Shown piece after piece: positions 9,673 to 18,918 of a stretch of 64,000 nt of DNA. Below the pieces are notes generated by a model. That model was not told where the DNA came from. It did not search any database and worked only from the letters and a program-made list of their open reading frames with translations. The translations under genes and the position numbers were made by a program. This DNA comes from Gammaproteobacteria bacterium (GTDB taxonomy: Bacteria; Pseudomonadota; Gammaproteobacteria; Pseudomonadales; Azotimanducaceae), in assembly GCA_026708185.1 (NCBI GenBank), contig JAPOVK010000019.1, positions 186,001 through 250,000 on the forward strand, written 5' to 3'. Positions within the stretch are counted from its first letter, which is position 1. Every line of letters starts with the position of its first letter.

Positions 9673-11670
9673 ATGCCTTGCCTTCGGTACAGCCTCCTGG
9701 CAGCGGCGACCACACTCGGCGCATGCGCCCTCATGCCGCCGGACTCGGGACCGATGCGCGTCGAGCGCATCGAAGCGGCCGTCTTGCCGATGGCGCGAGC
9801 AGCCCTTGACGCCGGGCAGGTACAGACCGCCAAGCGGCTGTATACGCGCCTGCTGGACGTCGATCCTGGTTCCGCGGAAGCCCGCATCGGCATCGGCGAC
9901 GTCCATTTGGCAGAGCGCGAAACCCGTCAAGCGATGACGTGGTATCTCTCGGCAGTCAGCCACGCGCGCGCACCTCCGGTGCGTCACACCGCCCTCCTCG
10001 CCCATGCCCGCGCCGCGTTGGCCGCCGGTGAAGTCGAGGCGGCGCGAGCCAGTTTCGAGCGCCTGACTGACACCGCCGAGGGCGCAACCGAAGCCGAGGT
10101 CGCGTGGGGCTGGAACGGCATCGGCGTGCTGCACCTGGTATCCGGCAACGCTTCCGAGGCGGTCGCTGCCTTCGAGCGGGCCGCCTTGCGCGATCCTGAC
10201 GAGTTGATGTTCCAGGACAACCTTGCGCGCGCGGTCAGAATCGCCTACGAAGCCGGCGAACAGGCAACCGCGACCGAAACGCCCGACGCCGCATTCCCGA
10301 CGCCCGCGCTGCCGGACGCCCCAACCACGACCTCCCGAGAGGACTCCGAGACAACCAACGACGCGCCCGGGACGACGTCCACGGACGAAGCAGGCGAGGA
10401 CACCCTGCCGGACGCCGACGAGCCGGAGGCGCCATCCGGCGAAGACGGCACCGGCACCTCAATGGAGGATGGCGAGGCCGACGCGGCACCGAGCGAACCG
10501 GAACCCGAGACATCTCCGGAGCCCAACGTCACGGAGCCGCCACGGGAAGGCACGGCGACCGAGCCTCGTCCCGACAACGATGCGGAGACCAGGTCGGATC
10601 CCGACCCCGAGGGCGCGCCAACGGGCGAGACGGAGTCCACGCTCGACGACGATTCGCCAGGGACGTCGTCGGAGGACCTTACCCAGGCGCAGACACTGGC
10701 GGACATCCTCGTGAACGAGCCTGCCTGGGAGGACATCACCCCGCCGCCTTCGCCGATCGCCGCCAGAGAGCAGCCGCTCTCGGACGTTCCCGTCGACACC
10801 CGCCTGCCCGATGAGTCGCCGGACGATAGCAGCGGGAACCCGCCATCGGAGGACGGACAGCCCGATGAGTGGCCGGGCACCACCCCGCAGGCACCGACGG
10901 ACACGCTGCCCACCCCTCCCCGGGAGGACGTAACGTTGGCCTCGCTCCTGCCCCCCGAAGACGGCGAGGGATTGCCGCCGCCGGGAGACGGCGGGGCCAT
11001 CCTCGACAACGAATGGCCCGGCGAAAAGGACAGCGCGATCCCCGAGATGCCGCCGGGGGACGCCGAGGAATCGTTCCAGGGCGATGGCTCGTCCCGGACC
11101 TTGCCTGGCGACAATCCTCCTCAGGATCAGCCCGAGCCCGCGCTCGAGGACGGCTGGGTCGACGAGTCGGCGGCGGACGTCCTCCCGGAGGTCGCGATCG
11201 AACCCGGCGGAGCTTTCCCTAGCGCCTTCGTCGTCGAAGCCGACGAGGGCCGTTTCGTGCAGGTCGGTGCCTTCGTCGCCGACACCCGCGCCGACGCCAT
11301 CGCGGCGCGACTGCGCGCCCGGACGGACCTGCCAATCCGAATCCGGCCGACCGAGAGCGACGGTCGCCTGCTCTTCCTCGTCCGCCTTGGGCCAGTGCCG
11401 CCCGCCGGTCTGCCAGAGGATCTGGCCATCGCGCTGGGCATCGACAACGAGGTCTTTGCTCCGATTGCCGAGCGCGCGATCCGCGTCGTCGTGGACGCCG
11501 AGACCTATCTGCAGGTCGGCGTCTACGCCGACTACGATGCCGCAGTCAAGGTCGCCGCCCGGGCGCGCGCGGAGACCGGCAATCGGGTCGAGGTTCGGGG
11601 CATGGCGCGCGACGGGGACGCGCCCTGGCACCGGGTGCTGATCGGGCCAGTCCAGCCCAACGACGACTGA
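9673..11670 (+). CDS. TadD-like TPR lipoprotein with a long acidic Pro/Thr/Asp/Glu linker and two C-terminal SPOR-like domains
   Basis: Lipobox (MPCLRYSLLAAATTLGAC), TPR-like helices (AKRLYTRLLDVDPGSAEARIGIGDVHLAERETRQAMTWYLSAV), acidic linker of about 300 aa, then VEADEGRFVQVGAFVADTRADAIAARLRART...IRVVVDAETYLQVGVYADYDAAVKVAARARAET..HRVLIGPV. Confidence 0.75.
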   Translation: MPCLRYSLLAAATTLGACALMPPDSGPMRVERIEAAVLPMARAALDAGQVQTAKRLYTRLLDVDPGSAEARIGIGDVHLAERETRQAMTWYLSAVSHARAPPVRHTALLAHARAALAAGEVEAARASFERLTDTAEGATEAEVAWGWNGIGVLHLVSGNASEAVAAFERAALRDPDELMFQDNLARAVRIAYEAGEQATATETPDAAFPTPALPDAPTTTSREDSETTNDAPGTTSTDEAGEDTLPDADEPEAPSGEDGTGTSMEDGEADAAPSEPEPETSPEPNVTEPPREGTATEPRPDNDAETRSDPDPEGAPTGETESTLDDDSPGTSSEDLTQAQTLADILVNEPAWEDITPPPSPIAAREQPLSDVPVDTRLPDESPDDSSGNPPSEDGQPDEWPGTTPQAPTDTLPTPPREDVTLASLLPPEDGEGLPPPGDGGAILDNEWPGEKDSAIPEMPPGDAEESFQGDGSSRTLPGDNPPQDQPEPALEDGWVDESAADVLPEVAIEPGGAFPSAFVVEADEGRFVQVGAFVADTRADAIAARLRARTDLPIRIRPTESDGRLLFLVRLGPVPPAGLPEDLAIALGIDNEVFAPIAERAIRVVVDAETYLQVGVYADYDAAVKVAARARAETGNRVEVRGMARDGDAPWHRVLIGPVQPNDD

Positions 11671-11690
11671 CCCGCCGAGCGCTCCCGCGC

Positions 11691-12785
11691 TCAGGCTTCG
11701 TCCTGCTCCGCGGATCCCAGTCCCACCAATGGGTTCAGAATCCTCTCGAACTGCTCCCGTTCGCGACGCGAAACCCCCCTTTCGGGCTCCCCTAGGGCCA
11801 TCGCCCGGGCCATGTTCCGCAGGTACGGGATCTCGGCATCCGGCGCGCGGTCACCGAGGCTGGCGCGCAACTGCTCGTCGCTCAGCAGTCCCGGTAGCGG
11901 ACGCGCATGGTTCATCACCAGCATGGACTGCGAGCCCTCGAGAGTCCGCAGCCAGCGTGCCGCGACGGAGACTCCCGCCGGCGTCGGCTCGAACACGATG
12001 AGGTGGTTCGTCGCCATGTGACGCAGCCGCTCCACGTCGGCGAGCGAGGCGCCGCAGGCGAGGATCACGTGGGCCTGGTCGGACAACGCCTCCATCAGCG
12101 GAACCAATCCATCGTCGCCGGATTCCCGTCCCGCATGGTCGAACGAGTACGCGACGAGGTTCACGCGCTCCGAAACGCGTGCCAGGACGCGCTCGACGGC
12201 CATGGGGCCGTCGGCACTCTGCAATGCCTGGGCCAGGCCACGCTGGGGTTGGGTGTCGAGCGCCAGCGCGAGGGTCCCGAAGTTCGGATCGAGATCCACG
12301 CAACTCACGTAGCGACCGCGGTCGGCCGCCAGCCGTGCCAGCACGGCCGTCACGGTGTTGGCCCCCATTCCCTTGCCCAGCACGAACACCAGGCGGCTGG
12401 ACTGGATGTCCGAGCGCGGCTCCTCGTCCTGGGCCGCCTCGACCTCGACCATGCCGCGGCTCAAATCCGCCGCGTCCAAGGGTTTGGGGAGGTACAGGAA
12501 GACGCCGCCCCGATAGAGGTCGTTGGCGAGGGTGACGTTGTTCTCCGAGCCCGTCGCGAGGATCACGGACTGCGGCCGGCAAACGCGCAACAAGGTCGCC
12601 ATGTGCGCCAGCGGATTCTGCTCCCCGTCGAGGTCGACGAGCACGACGTCCGCCGACTCCTCGGTCTGGCACGCCCGCGCGGCGCTGCGCACGGAGCCGC
12701 GCCGGATCACGGCTTCGGCGTCCAGCTCCCGGACCGTGCGTCGGCTGTCGTTGTCGGTGAGAAACGCCGTGAACTTGGCCGCCAT
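11691..12785 (-). CDS. tadZ: Tad pilus localization ATPase-like protein TadZ/CpaE
   Basis: Receiver-like N-terminus then a ParA/MinD-like region (RLVFVLGKGMGANTVTAVLARLAADRGRYVSCVDLDPNFGTLALALDTQPQRGL...). Position in the Tad gene run. Confidence 0.75.
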   Translation of the reverse strand: MAAKFTAFLTDNDSRRTVRELDAEAVIRRGSVRSAARACQTEESADVVLVDLDGEQNPLAHMATLLRVCRPQSVILATGSENNVTLANDLYRGGVFLYLPKPLDAADLSRGMVEVEAAQDEEPRSDIQSSRLVFVLGKGMGANTVTAVLARLAADRGRYVSCVDLDPNFGTLALALDTQPQRGLAQALQSADGPMAVERVLARVSERVNLVAYSFDHAGRESGDDGLVPLMEALSDQAHVILACGASLADVERLRHMATNHLIVFEPTPAGVSVAARWLRTLEGSQSMLVMNHARPLPGLLSDEQLRASLGDRAPDAEIPYLRNMARAMALGEPERGVSRREREQFERILNPLVGLGSAEQDEA

Positions 12786-12845
12786 CGGATCCGTGCCGTT
12801 CGCCTCTGCGATACGTCGGGCCGTCGCCCGGTCGTCTGCCGCCGC

Positions 12846-13226
12846 TCAGTTCGCCGTCGTGGAACCGAGAAGGCCTGCCGGCGCTGGCGACGCGCCCGCC
12901 CGCGCCCGCCACGCAGCCACCGCCGCGGTCGCAGGCTCCGCGGGCGTCTGCTTCCGGGGCCCCTTGGCCGATGCAGCCATCAGGTCGACCACCATCGCGG
13001 GATAGTCGCCCGTCAACGGTCTCGGTGCGCGATGCGCGGTCGAGACGCACGATGTCGTGAGCATTCCGCCAACGCAGAATACGCACCCGACGCGGATGAG
13101 GATGCGCAGGGGGCCGGCTCGGGTGCCAGCGCGCCGGAATGCCTGCCGGCGTTCCATCGGCAGTTCCTTGTTCGTCCTTCGCATTGCCATGCTTCGATGC
13201 TCCCTTGGTCGCGCCATTGCGCGCAT
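12846..13226 (-). CDS. Short lipoprotein in the Tad locus, function unknown
   Basis: Lipobox-like GCVFCVGGMLTTSCVSTAHR; collinear with tadZ and the secretin. Start uncertain (13157 also possible). Confidence 0.5.
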   Translation of the reverse strand: MRAMARPREHRSMAMRRTNKELPMERRQAFRRAGTRAGPLRILIRVGCVFCVGGMLTTSCVSTAHRAPRPLTGDYPAMVVDLMAASAKGPRKQTPAEPATAAVAAWRARAGASPAPAGLLGSTTAN

Positions 13227-13260
13227 GGCGGGTCGCCTCGCGCGCCGGCGGTGGCCACCG

Positions 13261-14640
13261 TCAATAGTAGAACTCGTTGCCGAGCTGCCGCGCCGCGGTA
13301 CCGGGAACCGTACGCGAAGCGATCTGCGGTCCGACCGCGGCGACGATCCGGGGCGTGACCACGATGATCAGTTCAACGGAGTTGTCCGTCTCGCGGCCGG
13401 TTCGAAAAAGCGAACCCCAGACCGGGATGTCCTTCAGCAACGGCACGCCGCCGTCGGACGCCGTGGTCGTGCGCCTGTACAGCCCCGCGATCGCGATCGA
13501 CTCGCCATCGCCGAGTTCGACGGTGGTCGATGCGGAGCGCTCGTTGATGTTCGGGACGATCGCGCCGGCGATGGTCGCCCCGCCGGCGGCTAGCTCGCGG
13601 ATGCGCGGCTCCACCTCGAGCGAAATGTGGTCGGAGTCCACGACGACGGGGGTGAACGTGAGGCTGACGCCCGTTTGCCGGTATTCGGTGGCGACGACGC
13701 CACGGTCGGATATGGTAGGCACCGGTACTTCGAGCCCGGAGAAGAACTCCGCCGGCGCGCCGCTCACGGTGGTCAGCGTCGGTCTCGCGTGAACCACGCC
13801 GAGGCCGTTCTGGGCCAGCGCCTCGAGGAAGGCGGTGACGCGATTCTCGCCACGGTTGATGATCTCGGAATGCGACAGGACGATCCCGCCCTCCGCGTCC
13901 CTCGGGTTCGGCAGCGCGACGCCGAGTTCCCGCACCTCGTTGGAATAGACGGTCTCTCCCGTCGCCGGATCCTCCCACGAGACCACCTGGTCGTAGATGT
14001 TGGCAAGTTGCAGCGCACCCGTGCCGAGGCGGGTGCCGGCGCCCGTCGCCCAGGTCCGCAGCGGGATCAGGAACGGGTTCATGTCCAGCGACCAGTCGAT
14101 GCCCAACTCGTTGGTGACGTTGCGCGACACTTCGGAAATCAGCACCTCCAGGTTGACCTGTGCCGGGGTGTCGAGGTCGAGCGCGTCGACCACCGGCGCG
14201 TCCGAGACGGCTCGGATGCCGCGCAGCAGCCGCTCCGCCTGGGCCGCGCTCTTCACCGTCCCGCTGACGAACAGCGCGCCGCCGACCGCATCCACCGCCA
14301 CGTCCCCGGCACCCCCGACGACCTTGTCCACCACCGTCCTCGCGTACTCGGGCTGCGCGTCGACCTGCACCGTGTAGGCTTCCAAAAGCTTGCCGTCCAC
14401 GTCGTGCACCTTGAGACTGGTGATCCCCGGCGCGACGCCGAGCAGGAAGAGGTTGCGCGTGTCGAGCACGTTCACGTCGGCTGTCTCGGGGTTGGCGATG
14501 TACGCCGTCCCCACGTCGGTGGCGAACTCAAGCCGCTGGGACGTGCCCGGCGCCAGCGCGATGGTGCGCAGCGCTTCCGCGGACGCGGTCCAGGCAGCGA
14601 CGATCAATGCCAGCGCGGCGGGTGCAACGACCAGTCTCAT
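13261..14640 (-). CDS. rcpA: Tad secretin RcpA/CpaC
   Basis: ALAPGTSQRLEFATDVGTAYIANPETADVNVLDTRNLFLLGVAPGITSLKVHD (pilus N-terminal domain), BON-like region and secretin core (VHARPTLTTVSGAPAEFFSGLEVPVPTI...GVSLTFTPVVVDSDHISLEVEPRIRELA). Confidence 0.9.
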   Translation of the reverse strand: MRLVVAPAALALIVAAWTASAEALRTIALAPGTSQRLEFATDVGTAYIANPETADVNVLDTRNLFLLGVAPGITSLKVHDVDGKLLEAYTVQVDAQPEYARTVVDKVVGGAGDVAVDAVGGALFVSGTVKSAAQAERLLRGIRAVSDAPVVDALDLDTPAQVNLEVLISEVSRNVTNELGIDWSLDMNPFLIPLRTWATGAGTRLGTGALQLANIYDQVVSWEDPATGETVYSNEVRELGVALPNPRDAEGGIVLSHSEIINRGENRVTAFLEALAQNGLGVVHARPTLTTVSGAPAEFFSGLEVPVPTISDRGVVATEYRQTGVSLTFTPVVVDSDHISLEVEPRIRELAAGGATIAGAIVPNINERSASTTVELGDGESIAIAGLYRRTTTASDGGVPLLKDIPVWGSLFRTGRETDNSVELIIVVTPRIVAAVGPQIASRTVPGTAARQLGNEFYY

Positions 14641-15572
14641 GCGCTTTCTCCTGGCTGCTGCGCCGGTCGTCCGCCGCGGATGATCCGCACCCGAATGTCG
14701 TCCGGCTCCTCCGGCGGGGGGATCAAGTCGTCGAAGCGGGCGGGCACGGCGGAGGTTCGCCGGGACGAGGGGTCGTTGATCGATCGCATGGCAAGCGTCA
14801 GGCGACCGCCCGTAACGGCCGCCGCGATCCTCTGCGCATCCGCGGGGCCGACCTCCACGGTGTAGCTGGTGCCGTCCGGCGGATCCACTGGGGCGATACG
14901 GCCGATTTCGGTCAGGTTCGGTCGCCCGTAGCGTCCGAGCGCCAGCACCGTCGACCCCACCGCCAGCACCCGGCTGTCGCGCACGATCGTCAACGACGAA
15001 GGGCCCGAGCCGGCAGACCCCGTTGTGGTCAGGATGATGTCGACGCGGTCGCCAGGGTAGATGATGCTAGCGTCCGTGGTCGCGCGATCCACTTCCACCG
15101 TCACCGCGACCATACCGCGCTTCAACGTGGCGCTGATGAATCCCGGATGGCCGGGCACCATGATGCTGTCCCAGGTGATCATGTCGCCGTCCTGGAGAGT
15201 CCGCGTCGCCACCGAGCCGACCACCGCGCCCTCCGAGACGATGTCCCGAAGCGCCGCCGACGTGGGATCAACCGGCTCCCGCCACTCGCGCCACTCGATC
15301 GACTCGGCGCGGAGCAGCGTGCCTGCGGCGACCTCGCCCTTTGCCACAAGGACCTCGGGGAACGCCGGGGCCGGCGGCTCCGGTTCGACCTGCGGCACCG
15401 GCTCCGGGGCCGGCGCCACCTCCTCGACGATGGGCAAAGCCGGCTCGTCGTCCTCCCCGGTGAGCAGCGGCCCGATGCCAACCCAGGCGACCGCGGCCAC
15501 CACCACGGCGATGACGGCAGGCACCAGTCGGCGGCGCAGATTGTGCGGTTCGAGAAAGTACGGCAGGGGCAC
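14637..15572 (-). CDS. rcpC: Tad assembly protein RcpC/CpaB
   Basis: LVAKGEVAAGTLLRAESIEWREWR (SAF domain), MVAVTVEVDRATTDASIIYPGDRVDIILT; overlaps rcpA by 4 nt. Confidence 0.87.
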   Translation of the reverse strand: MPLPYFLEPHNLRRRLVPAVIAVVVAAVAWVGIGPLLTGEDDEPALPIVEEVAPAPEPVPQVEPEPPAPAFPEVLVAKGEVAAGTLLRAESIEWREWREPVDPTSAALRDIVSEGAVVGSVATRTLQDGDMITWDSIMVPGHPGFISATLKRGMVAVTVEVDRATTDASIIYPGDRVDIILTTTGSAGSGPSSLTIVRDSRVLAVGSTVLALGRYGRPNLTEIGRIAPVDPPDGTSYTVEVGPADAQRIAAAVTGGRLTLAMRSINDPSSRRTSAVPARFDDLIPPPEEPDDIRVRIIRGGRPAQQPGESA

Positions 15573-15676
15573 GTCGCGGACCTATTTCAGCGGCCAGCGG
15601 TGCACCCGGGACGGATGACGGTGGCTTCGGATGCTGGGGAACCCGGCAGCCGGGACGTCGCCCAGCCCGGCCGCGG

Positions 15677-16159
15677 TCATGCCGACGCCTCGATCGCGCG
15701 TGCCGCCAGCAACACCGCTGCGGGCGGCGCGATCGCGCACGCAACGGGAATGCCGTCGCGCAAGCCGCCGGCGGGCCGTCGGCTCGCGACGACGCACATG
15801 AACGCCAGCAGCACCGCGGCGGCAAGCAGGCCGAAGCCGACGTCTCCCGGTCCGAGCCAGAGCGCAGTGGCGGCCAGGAGCTTGCCGTCGCCGCCCCCCA
15901 GCCAGCCGAGGGCGTGGAATGCGAGCCCCGCGCAGAGCCCGACGCACCCGCACGCCAACCCGGCCAAGGGCGGCGCGCCCAAGGCCCAAGGCGCCGTCAG
16001 CGCGCTGAAACCCCACAATCCGACAAGCGCGAGCAACGCCCAGTTCGGGACCTCCCGACGCCGCCAGTCCGTCCACGCCGTCAACGTCGCCAGCGCGGCG
16101 GCAGCCCCCAGTGCCAGCGTGCCTAGCCATGACACAAGCGTCCCCGAAGGATGCAACAA
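15677..16159 (-). CDS. tadV: Prepilin peptidase TadV/CpaA
   Basis: Multi-TM A24 peptidase-like protein with LTAWTDWRRREVPNW and LGGGDGKLLAATALWLG (the GxGD-type aspartate motif appears as GGGDGK). Confidence 0.82.
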   Translation of the reverse strand: MLHPSGTLVSWLGTLALGAAAALATLTAWTDWRRREVPNWALLALVGLWGFSALTAPWALGAPPLAGLACGCVGLCAGLAFHALGWLGGGDGKLLAATALWLGPGDVGFGLLAAAVLLAFMCVVASRRPAGGLRDGIPVACAIAPPAAVLLAARAIEASA

Positions 16160-16174
16160 GCAGGTGGACGAAGG

Positions 16175-16420
16175 TCAGCTGATATCGTCACCCGCGTTTT
16201 GCGCCTCTTGGACCCCGGCATTCACCTCATCTGCCAATTGATCGAACAGGTTACCGAAAGCCCCCCCGAGAAGCGCCGCGGCAGCGCCCACGATGGCGAT
16301 CACGGCGATGACGATCAATGCGTACTCCACGGTCGAGACGGCACGGGTGTCCTTCACGAACCGGGCGACCTGGCCCCGCGCCCAGATGACGGCGCTTTCA
16401 ATGGCAGTCCTTGTATTCAT
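16175..16420 (-). CDS. flp: Flp/Fap-type pilin
   Basis: MNTRTAIESAVIWARGQVARFVKDTRAVSTVEYALIVIAVIAIVGAAAALLGGAFGNLFDQLADEV; SD GGAGAGAGGACC upstream. Confidence 0.88.
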   Translation of the reverse strand: MNTRTAIESAVIWARGQVARFVKDTRAVSTVEYALIVIAVIAIVGAAAALLGGAFGNLFDQLADEVNAGVQEAQNAGDDIS

Positions 16421-16646
16421 GGTCCTCTCTCCTGCATGTCGAGTGTCCGCGTGCGCCCGGACCGGCTGTCCTTGCAGGAGCCGCCGCTGCGCACGCAAAT
16501 CAGCCCGGAGGTCGTACCCCCGGTCGGGATCACCATAGCAGAAAAACCAAGCACTGGTGTACCGGCTCTCGCGGCTTCGACGACCCTGGCGGCGCGCCTT
16601 CGCCGGCGGCGAGGCGCTGCCGAACGGACCGCCCGCGAGGGGTGGA

Positions 16647-17990
16647 CTATAGGATGTAGCCGCGCTCGTTGTGTGATGCGAGATCGAGCCCTTCGACTTC
16701 GTCGGTCTCCGACACGCGATTGCCCGCCAAGGCGTCGGTGGTGCGCAGGATGAGCCAGCTCACGATGGCCGCATACCCACCCACCGCAAGGACGCCAATG
16801 CCCTGCACCCGCAGCTGGGCCACCATCTCGAACTCCTCCCGACCGCCGAACGCGCCAAGCGCCGTGCTGGCGAACACCGCGACAAGGATCGTGCCCAACC
16901 CGCCCCCGACGGCGTGGACGGCGAAGACGTCCAGCGAGTCGTCGATCTTCAGCTTGAGATTCATCAGCTGCGTGACGAGGAAGCAGACCGTGCCGGCGCA
17001 CGTGCCGATCAGCAGGGCCGCCACGGGCGTGACGTACCCCGCGGCAGGCGTGATCGTGCCGAGGCCGGCAACCATGCCGGTCACCGCACCGAGCGCGCTG
17101 GGCTTGCCGTAACGGGCCCACTCGATCGCCGACCACGTGGAGGCGCCGGCCGCCGCGGAGACATGCGTCGCCACGATCGCCATTGCGGCATCGCCGTCCG
17201 CCGCCAGCGCGCTACCGCCATTGAACCCTAGCCAGCCTACCCAGAGCATTCCCGCGCCGGCGACCGTCAGGGTCATGTTGTGGGGCGGTGCAACCTGGTC
17301 GGGAAACGAGGTACGGGCGCCGACCATGACCGCCGCAACCAGCGCGCTCACGCCGGCGGCGACGTGCACGACCGTCCCGCCGGCGAAATCCATCAGGCCG
17401 ATCCGGGCCAGCCAGCCACCGCCCCACACGGAGTGCGCGACCGGGACGTAGACGAAGAGCGACCACAGCGCGACGAAAAGGAGAACGGCCGAGAACCGCA
17501 TGCGCTCGGCGAAGCCGCCGACGATCAGGGCGGGCGTGATGATCGCGAACATCAACTGGTAGATCGCGAAACTCCCCTCGGGGATCGTGCCCTCGAGATT
17601 CTCCGGTCCCATGCCGTGAAAGAAGGCGCGGCTGAAGTCCCCGATGACCAAGCCGGTGCTTCCGAAAGCAAGGCTATAGCCGACCGCAACCCAGACCAGG
17701 GTGACGACGCAGGTGATGGCAAAGCACTGCATGAGCACGGAGAGCACGCCGTTGGAGCGCACGAGCCCACCGTAGAACAGCGACAGCCCCGGGATCGTCA
17801 TGAAAAGGACGAGAGCCGCCGAGATGAGAATCCAGCTCGAGTCTCCGGAGTCGGGCGCTTGCGCGTACGCGGTCGCGGCGCCGAACGCAACCGCGGCGAC
17901 GATAAGGGCGCGCAAGGCGGCGAGCCGGCGCCCCCGCGTCAAACGTCCCCCAAACGACGTGGTCCGATTCGCGTTGGCTGTCGTTGCCAT
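16647..17990 (-). CDS. amt: Ammonium transporter, Amt family (copy 1)
   Basis: DSSWILISAALVLFMTIPGLSLFYGGLVRSNGVLSVLMQCF...DFAGGTVVHVAAGVSALVAAVMVG...FAVHAVGGGLGTILV; SD GAGGGAGG before ATG at 17990. Confidence 0.95.
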   Translation of the reverse strand: MATTANANRTTSFGGRLTRGRRLAALRALIVAAVAFGAATAYAQAPDSGDSSWILISAALVLFMTIPGLSLFYGGLVRSNGVLSVLMQCFAITCVVTLVWVAVGYSLAFGSTGLVIGDFSRAFFHGMGPENLEGTIPEGSFAIYQLMFAIITPALIVGGFAERMRFSAVLLFVALWSLFVYVPVAHSVWGGGWLARIGLMDFAGGTVVHVAAGVSALVAAVMVGARTSFPDQVAPPHNMTLTVAGAGMLWVGWLGFNGGSALAADGDAAMAIVATHVSAAAGASTWSAIEWARYGKPSALGAVTGMVAGLGTITPAAGYVTPVAALLIGTCAGTVCFLVTQLMNLKLKIDDSLDVFAVHAVGGGLGTILVAVFASTALGAFGGREEFEMVAQLRVQGIGVLAVGGYAAIVSWLILRTTDALAGNRVSETDEVEGLDLASHNERGYIL

Positions 17991-18213
17991 TTCATTGACC
18001 TCCCTCGCCGGGCGTAGGCGCCCAGCAGTTCGCGTTCTGCAGCAACGCCGCGACCCCTGCCCGGTTCTTGGCAGCAATCCGCGCCCCCCGCGCCGGTAGG
18101 CCCGGTGCGTCCAGGACGCTTGGCGAGCGGCGCTGCGAACATCGCCAAACCCGTCCCGCCGAGCGGGTCGGATCCGCTACCGTTCGCCCGTATCCACCGA
18201 TCGCCGCGTACGC

Positions 18214-18675
18214 CTAGATGTCGATTTCGGCCTCGAGGGCCCGGAGCTGGTGGCGGGCCAGTCCAAGGTTGCCACGGTCTCGCGCAATGGCGAGATAGAG
18301 GTACAACGTGGCGTTGTCCCCGAGGCGGCGGATGAGGTGGTACTGCTTGCCGAGCGTGATCAGGATGTCCTCGATCTGGTCCTCCAGGCCGAGTTGCTGC
18401 AGCAAGCGAATCTTCGCCTGCACGACATCCAAGCAGCCCGCGCCGGCCAGCTCGAGGTCGAGTTCGTCGCTCCCTGCCGTACCGAGCGTGAAGCCGCCGT
18501 CCAAGTCCACCAAGGCAACGCCGATGGCTCCTTGGACGCCGTCCACGAGCCGCGTCAACGCTCCTTGCACGCCTGTTTCACCGTTTGTTGCCATTTCAGC
18601 CATGTTCTTCGTCTCATCCTCCGCAGCCTCGGCGGGTTTCTCGTCCCCCGTCGGCACTCCCCTGTAAAAGCGCAT
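18214..18675 (-). CDS. Roadblock/LC7-like domain protein
   Basis: VQGALTRLVDGVQGAIGVALVDLDGGFTLGTAGSDELDLELAGAGCLDVVQAKIRLLQQLGLEDQIEDILITLGKQYHLIRRLGDNATLYLYLAIARDRGNLGLARHQLR; SD AAGGGAG before ATG at 18675. Confidence 0.65.
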   Translation of the reverse strand: MRFYRGVPTGDEKPAEAAEDETKNMAEMATNGETGVQGALTRLVDGVQGAIGVALVDLDGGFTLGTAGSDELDLELAGAGCLDVVQAKIRLLQQLGLEDQIEDILITLGKQYHLIRRLGDNATLYLYLAIARDRGNLGLARHQLRALEAEIDI

Positions 18676-18918
18676 TGGCTTGCACTCCCTTTCGTCTACC
18701 GTTTCATGCCATCCGGACAGGGCCGCAGCTTGGCGACCGGGGCCGTCAAACACGAACTGCGCACACTAGGACATGGCCCGCGAACGTGTCAACCACCACA
18801 GAGCGCGGCCGCACCGCCCCGGTTGAGGCGTCCGGCGGAATCGGGCATCGTCACGCGGGAGTCGCGTGGGAAACGAGGTGCACCGTTGCCGGAGGCGGCC
18901 GCAGACACGATCAGCGTC

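Noticed and set aside
10223-11631. Alternate-frame ORFs over the TadD/SPOR gene
   Set aside because: Composition is Arg/Pro/Ser-rich with no motifs; the plus-strand lipoprotein frame is convincing.
11891-14865. Plus-strand ORFs over the Tad genes (11907-13358, 13627-14865)
   Set aside because: Shadow ORFs opposite tadZ and rcpA.
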